From: an uncultured Bacilli bacterium
GTDB taxonomy: Bacteria; Bacillota_I; Bacilli_A; RF39; UBA660
Length of the DNA: 45,334 nt
NCBI GenBank assembly: GCA_947630575.1
Contig: CANRIB010000008.1
Location: forward strand, 1-45,334
Direction of reading: 5' to 3'
Position 1 is the first letter of the stretch. Each line of letters opens with the position of its first letter. Both the position numbers and the translations under genes were made by a program. The notes beneath the pieces were generated by a model that saw only the letters and a program-made list of their open reading frames with translations, searched no databases and was not told the DNA's origin. Shown piece by piece: positions 1 through 11,148 of this stretch.

Positions 1-19
1 AACTAAAAACACATAGCTA

Positions 20-69
20 TTCTCAAAGTAAAAACTCATCAATTTAAAAAAGAGCTTTTACTTTGAGAA
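20..69. terminator. Long hairpin upstream of recF
   Basis: An 18-bp near-perfect inverted repeat (20-37 with 52-69, one G-T wobble) with a 14-base loop. No strong T-run follows on the plus strand. It probably marks the end of the transcription unit preceding recF, which lies outside the window. Confidence 0.5.
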
Positions 70-101
70 TTAAGAAAGAAGGCGAAATCTTAAAAAACAA
101 C

Positions 102-130
102 TTTAAATGGCTGCTATTTTATGATATAAT
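102..130 (+). promoter_or_regulatory. recF promoter
   Basis: TTTAAA (102-107), 17-base spacer, then TATAAT (125-130) preceded by TG at 122-123, an extended -10. The same TATGATATAAT string recurs before dnaX, rpmE and the peptidase E gene. Confidence 0.6.
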
Positions 131-194
131 ATTCTTAGGTATAGGAGTACATTAAAATACCAATTTTTAAAAATCAACAAAGTAGGGGCAAAAA

Positions 195-1283
195 ATGGAA
201 ATTAGAAGTTTAAAATTAATTAATTTTCGTAATTATGAATCTCTTGAACTTAAATTTAGTCCAGAAACCAATATTATTTATGGATTAAATGGTATGGGAA
301 AAACCAATTTAGTTGAAGCGATTTATATTTTAGGTTTAACCAAAACTTTTCGTCTTGGCAATGAAAATGTCATTATCAAAAAAGGTAAAAATATTACTAA
401 GATTGAAGGTTTAATCATGGATAACATCTTAAATAGTTATAAGATAGTTGTAAGTGATAATGGAAAACACATCAAAATTGATAATAATAAGATTTCCAAA
501 GTAAGTGATTATATAACAAAAGTTAATGTTATTTTATTTAACCCCGATGATTTAAAAATAATTAAAGATACTCCTATGACTAGAAGACGCCTTTTAAATA
601 TTGAAATTTCTGGCATTAATAAAGATTATTTATTACTTTTAAATAATTATAATAAACTCTTAAAACAACGAAATTCTTATTTAAAAGCTCTTAGCAAAAA
701 AAATAATTTTAATAGTGAATTCTTAAATATTTTAACAGAAGAACTTATTAATACTGGTCTAAAAATTGTTGATATTCGCCAAGCTTTTATAGCTAATATA
801 AATAAGTATATCTCTGATATTTATTTTAAAATCACTAACAAAGGTCATTTATCGTTAAATTATAAAAGTGAATATAAAAATAAAACGAAAGACCAACTAC
901 TAAATATCTATGAGAAAAATATTTCCCGGGAAATAATTATGGGTAAAACTCTGTTTGGACCTCAACATGATGATATTGAATTCATTGTTGATAAAGAAAT
1001 AGTTAAAGAATTTTCTTCAGTTGGCGAACAAAAAAACAGTGTAATTGCCTTTAAACTCGCCGAAATAAAAAATATTGAGGATAATTTAAATAAAAAGCCT
1101 ATTCTCATATTAGATGATTTATTTAGTGAATTAGACCAAGAAAAAATAAATAATATCTTAACATTACTTGATGATAAGTTACAAACATTTATAACTACTA
1201 CGGAAATAGATTTTGTTGACCCTAAATTACTCGCCAAATCTAAAATATTTCATGTTATAAATGGCAAAGTAAAGGAGGAATAA
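195..1283 (+). CDS. recF: RecF, DNA repair and gap-binding SMC-like ATPase
   Basis: RecF binds gapped DNA and, with RecO and RecR, helps load RecA in recombinational repair; it acts in the cytoplasm at stalled forks. The 362-residue protein has the usual RecF length. The N-terminus (residues 1-14) matches the family start, a Walker A motif GLNGMGKT lies at residues 30-37, an SMC-type signature SVGEQKN near 275 and a Walker B ILILDDLFSELD near 300. The ATG at 195 has a TAGGGG ribosome site. Its last codons contain GGAGG (1275-1279), which would have been the ribosome site of a following gene. In most Firmicutes that gene is gyrB, now separated from recF by an insertion sequence. Confidence 0.95.
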   Translation: MEIRSLKLINFRNYESLELKFSPETNIIYGLNGMGKTNLVEAIYILGLTKTFRLGNENVIIKKGKNITKIEGLIMDNILNSYKIVVSDNGKHIKIDNNKISKVSDYITKVNVILFNPDDLKIIKDTPMTRRRLLNIEISGINKDYLLLLNNYNKLLKQRNSYLKALSKKNNFNSEFLNILTEELINTGLKIVDIRQAFIANINKYISDIYFKITNKGHLSLNYKSEYKNKTKDQLLNIYEKNISREIIMGKTLFGPQHDDIEFIVDKEIVKEFSSVGEQKNSVIAFKLAEIKNIEDNLNKKPILILDDLFSELDQEKINNILTLLDDKLQTFITTTEIDFVDPKLLAKSKIFHVINGKVKEE

Positions 1284-1381
1284 AGGTTGAAAATAAAATT
1301 TAATTTTTGAGACACGCCAAAAATCGTCAATGAAGACGTTAAAATAAGCAAACAATCGTTCTTTGAAATAGTAAATTGTTA

Positions 1382-2632
1382 TCAGTTATTCTGCGTAACA
1401 GTATAACCTAACTTAGTTGAATAAGAAATCATATCATCAGTATTTTTAATGGATTTGTTATGCTTTTTAATTTTTTGATTAAGAAGTTTATCGAATCTAT
1501 CGTTATCAAAAGGCACTTTATTGTTAAGTATATGAAAAGCACAAGTTAAAAGAAACCTTGCAATAGCAATAATAGCTTTCTTGTGACCACGACGTTTTTT
1601 AATCGATTCATATCTGGCTTTGATATAAGGACAAGATTTATCTTTAATAGCATTTAAAGCACATTCAACAAGTAAAGGTTTAATGTACTGTCCAGCTTTG
1701 ATAATTCTAACAGATTGCTTCTTACCAGCAGATTCTTTGCATCTAGGAGTAAGACCAGCCCATGAACAAAGATGCTTATCATCAATAAAAGTATTCATAT
1801 CTGTCCCAATTTCTGCTATAATAAATATTGCTGAAGTTTCATTAATGCCTGGAATAGATAAAAGCAAATTAAGTTCTTCAGTATATTTAACAGTTAGTTT
1901 TAAAACTTGTTGTTCAATTAAATCAATACAATTATTAATTGAATCATAATGTTTTAAACAAACAGACATTTTTGATGATTGAGACTCATCAAAAATACCA
2001 TTGATAGATTTTAAAATATCTTCAGGTGATGATTTCAAATTTTTACGAAGTAATGGAGTAATATCTTCTAAAGTTAAGTTAGGGTTAGAAAGCATTAACT
2101 TTAGAATTGATTGAGATGTTTTGCCAAACACATCAGTTACAACATTAGCAATTTGAACATTAGAAACTGTAAGAGAATTTTGAAATCTATTTTTTTCTGA
2201 AGAGCGCATATTAACAAGTTTAAAACGATAACGCATTAAATCACGAAGTTGTCTAATATCAGCAGGAGGGATAAAAGAAGGTTCGACAAGACCATATTTA
2301 AATAAGTCAACAATTCTAATAGAATCACGTTTATCAGTTTTTTTGCCAGGAATACTTCTAACATATTTAGGGTGGGAAAGAATACAATGACATTTTTCTT
2401 CTAAAATATTATAAACAGGAATCCAATACTTACCAGTAGATTCCATACAAACATCTAAAGTATCATTCTCGACTAACCAATCACGACATTTAATTAAATC
2501 ATCAGTAAAAGTAGAGAAAGTTTTTAATTGATAATTGGTAACATCATGTTCATCGGTTTTAGCAATTCTCACAACAATATTCTTTTTATGAACATCAATA
2601 CCGGCACAGTTTTTATAAATAGTTTTGAACAT
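1382..2632 (-). CDS. IS110-family transposase (DEDD recombinase)
   Basis: This 416-residue protein is the recombinase of an IS110-family element, which moves by a circular intermediate. The N-terminal RuvC-like DEDD domain shows CAGIDVHKK near the start, CMESTGKYW and then KTDKRDSIRIVDLF. The C-terminal Transposase_20 domain has LLSIPGINETSA followed by CSWAGLTPRCKESAGK, with the conserved serine in that region. The start at 2632 (MFKTIYKN) is chosen because AAAGGAGA lies just upstream; the reading frame stays open 28 codons further but without a ribosome site. The gene is intact and runs against recF and gyrB. Confidence 0.93.
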   Translation of the reverse strand: MFKTIYKNCAGIDVHKKNIVVRIAKTDEHDVTNYQLKTFSTFTDDLIKCRDWLVENDTLDVCMESTGKYWIPVYNILEEKCHCILSHPKYVRSIPGKKTDKRDSIRIVDLFKYGLVEPSFIPPADIRQLRDLMRYRFKLVNMRSSEKNRFQNSLTVSNVQIANVVTDVFGKTSQSILKLMLSNPNLTLEDITPLLRKNLKSSPEDILKSINGIFDESQSSKMSVCLKHYDSINNCIDLIEQQVLKLTVKYTEELNLLLSIPGINETSAIFIIAEIGTDMNTFIDDKHLCSWAGLTPRCKESAGKKQSVRIIKAGQYIKPLLVECALNAIKDKSCPYIKARYESIKKRRGHKKAIIAIARFLLTCAFHILNNKVPFDNDRFDKLLNQKIKKHNKSIKNTDDMISYSTKLGYTVTQNN

Positions 2633-2880
2633 AACAATCTCCTTTCTATATAAATTTTTGTTATGCAGGCATTGACTGATAATCTTTAATTCTGAAACAG
2701 AGAAATTGTTTACCAAATATAAGGTTCCGTGCTCTATAATATAAGTTATAAAAACTTAAAGGCACACTCATTTGTACTCCAGAGAAAATCGACATATATA
2801 AAAATACGGGATATAAGAAAAAGACTTATCGCCACTCACCTCCCCATGTTCTGTAGTATACCTGATAACAATTTACTATT
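2633..2880 (-). ncRNA. Candidate bridge-RNA region of the IS110 element
   Basis: About 250 bases between the transposase start and the inverted repeat contain no credible ORF. In the IS110 group the noncoding end upstream of the recombinase gene is transcribed into the bridge RNA that pairs with target and donor DNA. The assignment rests on position and family only; I did not fold the RNA or identify its guide loops. Confidence 0.4.
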
Positions 2881-2932
2881 ATATCAAAAAAGGACAAAAT
2901 AAAATATATTTTCATGTTCGTTTGTGGCTTAA

Positions 2933-4882
<1,950 letters not shown>

Positions 4883-4893
4883 GAGGTGTTTAA

Positions 4894-7341
4894 ATGGATA
4901 GATTAGAAAAAAACAATATTGTTAAAGAAGTAAAAGACTCATTTCTTGAATATTCTATGAGTGTTATTGTGGCCCGTGCCCTTCCCGATTTACGAGATGG
5001 TCTAAAGCCTGTTCATCGTCGAATTCTATATTCAATGTATGAATCTGGTTATACTCCCGATAAACCGCATAAAAAAAGTGCTCGTATTGTCGGTGATGTT
5101 ATGGGTAAATATCACCCTCATGGGGATTCTAGTATCTATGAAGCAATGGTTCGTATGGCTCAAGATTTTAGCTATCGTTATATGCTAGTAGATGGTCATG
5201 GTAACTTTGGTAACATTGAAGGTTATGGTGCCGCTGCCATGCGTTATACCGAATCCAGATTATCTAAAATATCACTAGAATTATTAAGAGATATTAGAAA
5301 AGATACAGTAAATTTTACTCCCAATTTTGATGAATCAGAACAAGAACCTGAAATATTACCATCAAGATTTCCTAATATTTTAGTAAATGGAACTACTGGT
5401 ATTGCCGTTGGTATGGCCACTAATATTCCTCCACATAATCTTGGTGAAGTAATCGATGGCTGTGTTGCTTATATAGACAATCCTGATATTGATACCGATG
5501 GTTTAATGCAGTATATTAAAGGTCCTGATTTCCCAACTGGTGCTATAATTCTTGGGAACTCTGGCATTAAAAAAGCTTATGAAACTGGTCGTGGCAGTAT
5601 CACAATTCGTTCTCGCGCAGAAATCGAAGAAAAAAATGGCCGAGAATATATAGTTATTTCTGAAGTTCCCTATGGAATTAATACTTTAGAATTAAAAAAT
5701 AAAGTCGCCGAACTAGTTCATAATAAAGTATTAGATGGTATTACCGATTATCACGTTGATTTAAAAGAAGGCGTTAAAATAACTATTACTTTAAGAAAAG
5801 ATGCGAATGCGCAAGTTATTTTAAATAAACTTTATAAACATACTGCCTTTCAAACTACCTATGGTATTATCTTCCTAATGCTCGACAATGGAGTTCCAAA
5901 AACTTTAGGTTTAAAAGATATTATCTCTAAATACATAGATTATCAAAAAGAAATAATTATTCGTCGTACTAAATTTGATTTAGATAAAGCGGAAAAACGT
6001 GTTCATATCTTAGAAGGTTTAAAAATCGCCTTAGATCACATTGACGAAGTAATAAAACTAATTCGTGGCTCTAAATCTGACGAAGAAGCCAAACAAGGCT
6101 TAATGGATAGATTTGGCCTCTCAGACGTCCAAGCCGAAGCAATCCTTGAAATGCGTCTAAGAAGATTAACAGGTTTAGAAAGAGATAAAATAGAAGAAGA
6201 ATTAAATGAATTGTTAAAGCTTATTGAAGAATTAAGAAGTATATTAGCTTCCGAAGAAAAAGTATTAAGCATCATTAAAGAAGAATTACTTGAAATAAAA
6301 GATAAATATGGAGATAAACGTCGTACTGATATAGATATGAGTGCTATTGAATATATTGAAGACGAATCACTTATCCCAGAAGAAGATATCCTAATCGCCT
6401 TAACTAATAAAGGTTATATTAAACGTACTACCAGTGATACATTTAAAGCTCAAAAACGTGGTGGTATGGGTATAAAAGGTATGACAACCAATGAAGAAGA
6501 TTTTGTTGAACATATGATTAATTTAAGTAGTCATGATTATTTACTCTTCTTTACTAATAAAGGAAAAGTATATCGCTTAAAAGGATACGAAATACCAGAA
6601 TTTAATCGTCAATCCAAAGGCTTACCAATCATTAATCTACTCCAAATAGATAAAGATGAAAGTATTAATACAATGTTAAGTGTAACCCCACAAGAAGATA
6701 CTAAATTCCTTCTATTTGTTACTAAAAAAGGCTTAGTCAAAAAGACCGCGATAAGCGAATTTGAGAACATACGTACGTCTGGCAAAATATGTATTAATCT
6801 AAAATCTTCCGACGAATTATTAGCCGTCAAAAAGACCAATGGTAATAACTATGTTCTTTTAGGCAGTGAAACTGGTCGTATGGTTAAGTTCCGTGAAAAA
6901 CATATTAGAGCTATGGGTAGAACAGCCAGTGGAGTAAAAGGTATCAATCTAGATGGCAGCAAATGTGTTTGTGCCGAAGTAGTAACAGAAGAAGATAAAA
7001 TATTGTTGGTAACTGAGAAAGGATATGGAAAAAAGACTTTAGTAAAAGAATTTAGAGAAACAAGTCGTGGTAGTAAAGGTGTAAAAGCCCTTAATATCAC
7101 TGAAAAAAATGGTAATATCTCCTCAGTAAAAACAGTTGATGAATCTAAAGAACTTATTATAATGACAAATACTGGAACAACTATGAGGATGTCTTTAGAA
7201 CAAATAAACACTTTAAGTCGTGTAACTCAAGGAGTTAGATTAATAAATCTAAAAGATGATCAATACGTAACAACAATTAGTTTAGTAGATAAACAACCAG
7301 AAGAAGAGCAAATAGAAGAAAGTAATGCTGAAACTGAATAA
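4894..7341 (+). CDS. gyrA: DNA gyrase subunit A
   Basis: GyrA is the DNA-cleaving and wrapping subunit of gyrase. The 815-residue protein has the catalytic tyrosine in AAMRYTESR (Tyr118). Its quinolone-determining segment is [10 protein letters not shown], with Ser79 and Glu83 at the positions of E. coli Ser83 and Asp87, so no classical resistance change is seen there. The GyrA box appears as QKRGGMG near residue 520, slightly diverged from QRRGGKG, which keeps the wrapping C-terminal pinwheel. The start follows GGAGGTG. It is cotranscribed with gyrB. Confidence 0.97.
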   Translation: MDRLEKNNIVKEVKDSFLEYSMSVIVARALPDLRDGLKPVHRRILYSMYESGYTPDKPHKKSARIVGDVMGKYHPHGDSSIYEAMVRMAQDFSYRYMLVDGHGNFGNIEGYGAAAMRYTESRLSKISLELLRDIRKDTVNFTPNFDESEQEPEILPSRFPNILVNGTTGIAVGMATNIPPHNLGEVIDGCVAYIDNPDIDTDGLMQYIKGPDFPTGAIILGNSGIKKAYETGRGSITIRSRAEIEEKNGREYIVISEVPYGINTLELKNKVAELVHNKVLDGITDYHVDLKEGVKITITLRKDANAQVILNKLYKHTAFQTTYGIIFLMLDNGVPKTLGLKDIISKYIDYQKEIIIRRTKFDLDKAEKRVHILEGLKIALDHIDEVIKLIRGSKSDEEAKQGLMDRFGLSDVQAEAILEMRLRRLTGLERDKIEEELNELLKLIEELRSILASEEKVLSIIKEELLEIKDKYGDKRRTDIDMSAIEYIEDESLIPEEDILIALTNKGYIKRTTSDTFKAQKRGGMGIKGMTTNEEDFVEHMINLSSHDYLLFFTNKGKVYRLKGYEIPEFNRQSKGLPIINLLQIDKDESINTMLSVTPQEDTKFLLFVTKKGLVKKTAISEFENIRTSGKICINLKSSDELLAVKKTNGNNYVLLGSETGRMVKFREKHIRAMGRTASGVKGINLDGSKCVCAEVVTEEDKILLVTEKGYGKKTLVKEFRETSRGSKGVKALNITEKNGNISSVKTVDESKELIIMTNTGTTMRMSLEQINTLSRVTQGVRLINLKDDQYVTTISLVDKQPEEEQIEESNAETE

Positions 7342-7362
7342 GTAAGCATTCCTTTTTTTTTT
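7324..7362 (+). terminator. Weak gyrA terminator
   Basis: AATGCT (7324-7329) pairs with AGCATT (7345-7350), spanning the gyrA stop codon, followed by CC and about ten T. The stem is only 6 bp. Confidence 0.4.
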
Positions 7363-7434
7363 GCCTAAAAATAACTTTAATAGTATAAAAGAAAAAATGT
7401 TGATAACTAATAAAAGATATGGAAAATATCAAAA

Positions 7435-7450
7435 GGTTTCACGTGAAACA
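7435..7450. promoter_or_regulatory. parS site 1
   Basis: GGTTTCACGTGAAACA, one mismatch (first base) from the ParB/Spo0J consensus TGTTTCACGTGAAACA. Nucleates ParB loading for origin segregation. Confidence 0.9.
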
Positions 7451-7587
7451 TTAAAATCACATCACCGATTGCTTTATTACGGAATTTAAGAAAAATCCTC
7501 TGGATTTGTTATTAAAATAAAAGAAAACTGCCCTACTAATTAATAAAAATTTGAAAAATTTATATATTAAATTAAAGTTATAAACAA

Positions 7588-7603
7588 TGTTTCACGTGAA
7601 ACA
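7588..7603. promoter_or_regulatory. parS site 2
   Basis: Exact TGTTTCACGTGAAACA inside a longer perfect palindrome spanning 7585-7606. Confidence 0.96.
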
Positions 7604-7764
7604 TTGCTTTAAAAAACAAAAAATATTAAAACTATAAAAATTAAAATATTCAATAAAAAATATTTTTTAAAAATAATAAAAACAAATAACAAAAAATTAT
7701 AATTATTTAAATAAAAATATTTATTTGCTTTAAAAAAAGTAAATAAGTTCAAACTTACTAACAA

Positions 7765-7780
7765 TGTTTCACGTGAAACA
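7765..7780. promoter_or_regulatory. parS site 3
   Basis: Exact TGTTTCACGTGAAACA. Confidence 0.96.
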
Positions 7781-7880
7781 TCAAAAAGCATCCTTTCTAT
7801 TTTTAAATTACTAATAAGTTTCTAATATTAAAGCAAAAAACAAAACTAATTTAAATATAAACCAAAAAAGTTATAAACAA

Positions 7881-7896
7881 TGTTTCACGTGAAACA
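7881..7896. promoter_or_regulatory. parS site 4
   Basis: Exact TGTTTCACGTGAAACA at the centre of a 28-bp perfect palindrome (7875-7902). Confidence 0.96.
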
Positions 7897-7958
7897 TTGT
7901 TTTATATAAAAACAACTTTAATATTTTGTTTGATTAAATGTAAAATTTTTAAAAAATA

Positions 7959-7974
7959 TGTTTCACGTGAAACA
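7959..7974. promoter_or_regulatory. parS site 5
   Basis: Exact TGTTTCACGTGAAACA, lying only 7 bases before the -35 of the SRP RNA promoter. Confidence 0.96.
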
Positions 7975-7980
7975 TTACTC

Positions 7981-8009
7981 TTGCCAAAAAGAAAATTTTG
8001 TGGTACATT
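7981..8009 (+). promoter_or_regulatory. SRP RNA promoter
   Basis: TTGCCA (7981-7986), 17-base spacer, TACATT (8004-8009) with an extended -10 TG at 8001-8002. The predicted start near 8016 coincides with the first base of the RNA stem. Confidence 0.8.
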
Positions 8010-8015
8010 TATATT

Positions 8016-8094
8016 GTGCAACAAATATATTGTAAACTGGTCAGGACTGGAAAGTAGCAGCCACATCAATCTCTATTTGTGTGCACCTTTTTTT
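8016..8094 (+). ncRNA. ffs: Signal recognition particle RNA, small (4.5S-type)
   Basis: The conserved SRP domain IV core is present as GGTCAGGACTGGAAAGTAGC (8039-8058), compared with the usual GGTCAGGNCCGGAAGGNAGC. The ends pair: GTGCA and ACAAATA (8016 on) with TATTTGT and TGCAC (up to 8086), and a T-run (8088-8094) follows. The RNA is about 75 bases, so it lacks the Alu domain that gives the roughly 270-base scRNA of Bacillus. It lies next to tadA and dnaX, as in B. subtilis. It partners Ffh in co-translational targeting of membrane proteins. Confidence 0.92.
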
Positions 8095-8108
8095 ATGGAG
8101 GAATATAT

Positions 8109-8534
8109 ATGGAAGAACAATATTTCAAGATTCTTTTAAAATTAGCTCATAAAGCCGCCCGGAAAAGAGAAGTTCCAGTCAGTGCCCTAATTGTAAAGGA
8201 TAATAAAATTATTGCCAAGTATTATAATACAAGAAAATCTAAAAAAAATGTGTGCAACCATGCGGAAATGTTAGTAATTAAAAAAGCCAGTAGAAAATTA
8301 AAAGATTGGCGTCTTAATAATTGTGATTTATATGTTACTTTAAAACCCTGTCCTATGTGTGAATCCGCTATTAAACAAGCCCGTATATCCAATGTTTATT
8401 ATTTACTAGATAAATTAGATTTTAAAAAAGAATATTCTAAAACTAAATTTGCTAAAGCAAACATAAGTACGCTTGAAAAAGAATATTCTCAACAATTAAA
8501 GGATTTTTTTGCGATTATTCGGGACAAATCCTAA
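8109..8534 (+). CDS. tadA: tRNA-specific adenosine deaminase
   Basis: TadA deaminates the wobble adenosine (A34) of tRNA-Arg(ACG) to inosine so that CGN codons can be read. The 141-residue protein has the zinc deaminase signature: NHAEM with the zinc histidine and catalytic glutamate, and PCPMC with the two zinc cysteines. ATG 8109 follows TGGAGG; a longer frame upstream (from 8079) would run through the SRP RNA terminator and is rejected. Its 3' end carries the dnaX promoter, so dnaX can be expressed separately. Confidence 0.93.
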   Translation: MEEQYFKILLKLAHKAARKREVPVSALIVKDNKIIAKYYNTRKSKKNVCNHAEMLVIKKASRKLKDWRLNNCDLYVTLKPCPMCESAIKQARISNVYYLLDKLDFKKEYSKTKFAKANISTLEKEYSQQLKDFFAIIRDKS

Positions 8535-8549
8535 TATATATGATATAAT
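8521..8549 (+). promoter_or_regulatory. dnaX promoter inside the tadA 3' end
   Basis: GGGACA (8521-8526), 17-base spacer, TATAAT (8544-8549) with TG at 8541-8542. It straddles the tadA stop; the leader before the dnaX ATG is only about 10 bases. Confidence 0.7.
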
Positions 8550-8565
8550 TAAATCGGTGATTAAA

Positions 8566-10197
8566 ATGGATTACAAAGTACTATATCGCAAATACCGTCC
8601 TACAGATTTTTCAAGTATAATCGGCCAAGACTATATGATTTCCATTTTAAGAAACTCTATTAAAAATAATAAAATATCTCATGCTTATATTTTTTCAGGT
8701 CCTCGTGGAACTGGTAAGACAAGTACTGCCAAAGTATTTGCTAAAGCCATTAATTGCCTCAATCCCACTGAAAATGGGCCTTGCCTTAACTGTGAAAGCT
8801 GTAAAAACTTTCAAGAAAATGCTGATATTATTGAAATTGATGCCGCCTCCAACAATGGTGTTGACGAAATTCGAGAAATTATTAACAATATAAAGTTAGC
8901 TCCTGCTTATTCTAAATATAAAGTCTATATTATTGACGAAGTGCATATGCTAAGTACTAGTGCCTTCAATGCTTTATTATTAACCCTAGAAGAGCCACCT
9001 AAACACGTCGTATTTATCTTAGCAACTACAAATATTGAAGCAGTACCTATAACTATCCTTTCTCGTTGTCAAAGGTTTGATTTTCATAAAATATCTTTGC
9101 CGGACATAGTTAAGCGCTTGGAATATGTGGTAAATACCGAAAAAATAGATATTGATTCTGATGCATTAGAAGAAATTGCCTACATAAGTGATGGAGGCCT
9201 TCGCGATGCTCTAAGCATTTTAGACCAACTATCAAGTAATAATAGTAAAGTTACTATAAATGAAGTCATTGCTCATTTTGGTTCTGTATCTAATAAACAA
9301 ATTAATGATTTATATAATTGCCTTCTAAATAACAATATTAAAGACTTTGTTACAATGATGGATAATTTCAAAAATCTTGCCATAGACTATAAACTTCTTA
9401 TCAAAAAGTTACTTGAAAAAATTGAAAAAGAAGCTATTTTATGTAAAAAAGAAAACAATTATCAAGGATTACCTTATAATTTATTAAAAGATATGGCTTT
9501 TGAATTAGCAAGTATCTCTAACTATATCAATATTAACATTAATCCCTATCTTTTAATTGAAATAACTCTTCTAAATTATTTCCCGGGAAATAATTTAAAA
9601 TCTCCATCTTCTCCAACTGAAATTTCTAAACATAATGAAACACCAGTTCCAGTTGTTAATGAACCAAAACCCCAACAAAAAGAAATACCCCATTCTAGTC
9701 CTAAAAATATAGTCAATCCCGTCGATCCCGAACTAGAAAACCTGATAAATATTCGCCTCAATAATTGCTTCTGTGGTGCTACCAAAGAAAATTTACAAAC
9801 CATTCGCAGTTATTGGCCTGATTTTATCACTGATTTTTCGGATAAGAAAATCTTAAATCTGATTATTGATAGTAACATTGCCGCGGCCAGTGATAAAATA
9901 ATCATTATAACTAATCCCCTTGAAGGAACTGTTAATCTAATTAATAAAGAATTAACGAAAATCGCATCTGAATTTAATAATAAATTTAATACATCATATA
10001 AATTTATCGCCTTAACGGACTATCGCTGGCAGCAAGAAAGGCAAAAATATATTAATAATTTAAAAAATAAAGTATCATATACCTATATGGAAGAACCTCC
10101 ATCAGACCAAACATCTGAAAAGAATAGTCCTCCCATAGATAGTATAGAAAAAGTTGCTTTAGATATATTTGATAAAGATAAAATAGAAATAGAATAA
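8566..10197 (+). CDS. dnaX: DNA polymerase III subunit gamma/tau
   Basis: The clamp-loader ATPase of the replicative polymerase. The 543-residue protein begins MDYKVLYRKYRPTDFSSIIG, the normal family start. The Walker A motif is GPRGTGKTS, a four-cysteine zinc module CLNPTENGPCLNCESC follows, then DEVHML (Walker B) and the SRC motif LSRCQRFDF carrying the arginine finger. A proline-rich linker near residues 345-385 leads to the tau-type C-terminus. It opens the dnaX-ybaB-recR operon. I saw no clear ribosomal slippage site that would produce a separate gamma form. Confidence 0.95.
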   Translation: MDYKVLYRKYRPTDFSSIIGQDYMISILRNSIKNNKISHAYIFSGPRGTGKTSTAKVFAKAINCLNPTENGPCLNCESCKNFQENADIIEIDAASNNGVDEIREIINNIKLAPAYSKYKVYIIDEVHMLSTSAFNALLLTLEEPPKHVVFILATTNIEAVPITILSRCQRFDFHKISLPDIVKRLEYVVNTEKIDIDSDALEEIAYISDGGLRDALSILDQLSSNNSKVTINEVIAHFGSVSNKQINDLYNCLLNNNIKDFVTMMDNFKNLAIDYKLLIKKLLEKIEKEAILCKKENNYQGLPYNLLKDMAFELASISNYINININPYLLIEITLLNYFPGNNLKSPSSPTEISKHNETPVPVVNEPKPQQKEIPHSSPKNIVNPVDPELENLINIRLNNCFCGATKENLQTIRSYWPDFITDFSDKKILNLIIDSNIAAASDKIIIITNPLEGTVNLINKELTKIASEFNNKFNTSYKFIALTDYRWQQERQKYINNLKNKVSYTYMEEPPSDQTSEKNSPPIDSIEKVALDIFDKDKIEIE

Positions 10198-10215
10198 AGA
10201 AAGAAGGAAAATAAA

Positions 10216-10512
10216 ATGAATATGCAAAATCTTATGGCTCAAGCCCAAAAAATGCAAAGAGATATTACTAAAAAGAAAGAAGAACTAGATAATTCTAGCT
10301 TTGAAGGCTCATCTGAATGGGTTAAAGTAACAATAAATGGTAAAAAAGAATTACAAAATATTAAAATAACTTATGAAGGTGTAATTGAAGATGATGATAA
10401 AGAAGCTTTAGAAGATATGATTAAAATTGCAATGCAAGACGCTACCAAAAAGGTTGATAAAGCATTTGACGAAAAAATGGGAGCATATGGCTCATTAGGT
10501 GGCTTATTCTAA
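10216..10512 (+). CDS. ybaB: YbaB/EbfC nucleoid-associated protein
   Basis: A 98-residue protein of the YbaB/EbfC family: small dimeric DNA-binding proteins that sit between dnaX and recR in most bacteria. Typical features are the N-terminal MNMQNLMAQAQKMQ helix, the VKVTINGKKEL strand, and a C-terminal helix with a glycine-rich tail GAYGSLGGLF. The last base of the stop codon overlaps the recR ATG, so translation is coupled. Confidence 0.93.
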   Translation: MNMQNLMAQAQKMQRDITKKKEELDNSSFEGSSEWVKVTINGKKELQNIKITYEGVIEDDDKEALEDMIKIAMQDATKKVDKAFDEKMGAYGSLGGLF

Positions 10513-11114
10513 TGAACTATCCTAAAGATTTAGAAAAACTAATCAGTTATTATCAAAAATTACCAGGTATTGGTGAAAAAAGTGCGGAACGTTTAGCCTT
10601 ATCTACCATTGAATTTAGTGATGATGAAATAACGGAATTTAGTGATACTCTCATGAACGCTAAAAAAAACTTAACTCGTTGTAGTATCTGTGGCAATATC
10701 GCTGATGAAGAACATTGTACTATTTGTCGCGATGAAACTCGTAATAAAAATCTCATATGTGTTGTTGAAGAATTTAAAAATATCGCCCCTTTTGAAAAAT
10801 CGGGTAAATATAATGGCACATATCATGTTTTAAATGGTTTAATTTCTCCCATTGACGATATTGGCCCTGAAGATATTAATCTTCCTAGTCTTTTAACTAG
10901 ATTAGATAGTCTTGAAGACCCCGAATTAATTTTAGCTTTAAAACCAACCGTGGAAGGTGAAGCAACAACTTTATATATTAAAAAAATATTAGAAAAGAAA
11001 AAAGTAACCATCTCTCGCCTTTCCTATGGTATTCCTATGGGTGCCGAAATAGATTATTTAGATAATGTTACTTTAGAAAAAGCCTTAGAAGATCGTAAAA
11101 AAATATCTGAATAA
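10512..11114 (+). CDS. recR: RecR recombination mediator
   Basis: RecR forms a ring-shaped clamp and works with RecO and RecF to load RecA onto SSB-coated gaps. The 200-residue protein has the helix-hairpin-helix YYQKLPGIGEKSAERLAL (15-32), a C4 zinc finger CSICGNIADEEHCTIC (56-71) and a TOPRIM domain starting ICVVEEFKNI. The C-terminal SRLSYGIPMGAEIDYLD is the standard family end. It starts inside the ybaB stop codon (TAATG). Confidence 0.96.
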   Translation: MNYPKDLEKLISYYQKLPGIGEKSAERLALSTIEFSDDEITEFSDTLMNAKKNLTRCSICGNIADEEHCTICRDETRNKNLICVVEEFKNIAPFEKSGKYNGTYHVLNGLISPIDDIGPEDINLPSLLTRLDSLEDPELILALKPTVEGEATTLYIKKILEKKKVTISRLSYGIPMGAEIDYLDNVTLEKALEDRKKISE

Positions 11115-11126
11115 CCCAAAGAATAA

Positions 11127-11148
11127 CATCATATTATTTAATGTGATG
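11127..11148 (+). promoter_or_regulatory. Hairpin over the bofA start
   Basis: CATCATATTA and TAATGTGATG form a near-perfect stem with one G-T pair; the descending arm contains the candidate GTG and ATG starts of the next gene. It could be a weak terminator after recR or could limit initiation. Confidence 0.35.

Larger units (their letters stand above)
1367..2880 (-). mobile_element. IS110-family insertion sequence between recF and gyrB
   Basis: The element is defined by the transposase gene and by a perfect 19-bp inverted repeat at 1367-1385 and 2862-2880. The left copy overlaps the transposase stop codon. The true tips may lie further out: TAAGCAAAC occurs at 1345-1353 and again at 2930-2938, so the outer edges could be there. 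The element carries about 250 noncoding bases upstream of the transposase start (2633-2880), the place where IS110-group elements encode the bridge RNA. Subterminal inverted repeats are more typical of the IS1111 subgroup, so the subgroup is not settled. Confidence 0.75.
7363..7980. other. AT-rich origin-proximal intergenic region
   Basis: About 620 bases without a credible gene. Apart from the five parS sites it is made of A- and T-runs. Two ORFs crossing it have no ribosome site and no protein-like composition. I see no DnaA-box cluster that I could defend. Confidence 0.7.

Noticed and set aside
1683-1949. 88-residue plus-strand ORF in the IS110 transposase
   Set aside because: Antisense shadow of the transposase.
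7609-7791. 60-residue ORF on the minus strand in the parS region
   Set aside because: It is a run of F, K, N, L and I from an A/T-only stretch, it includes a parS site, and has no ribosome site.
7897-8139. 80-residue ORF on the plus strand across parS 5 and the SRP RNA
   Set aside because: It reads through the SRP RNA gene and its terminator and has no protein-like composition.
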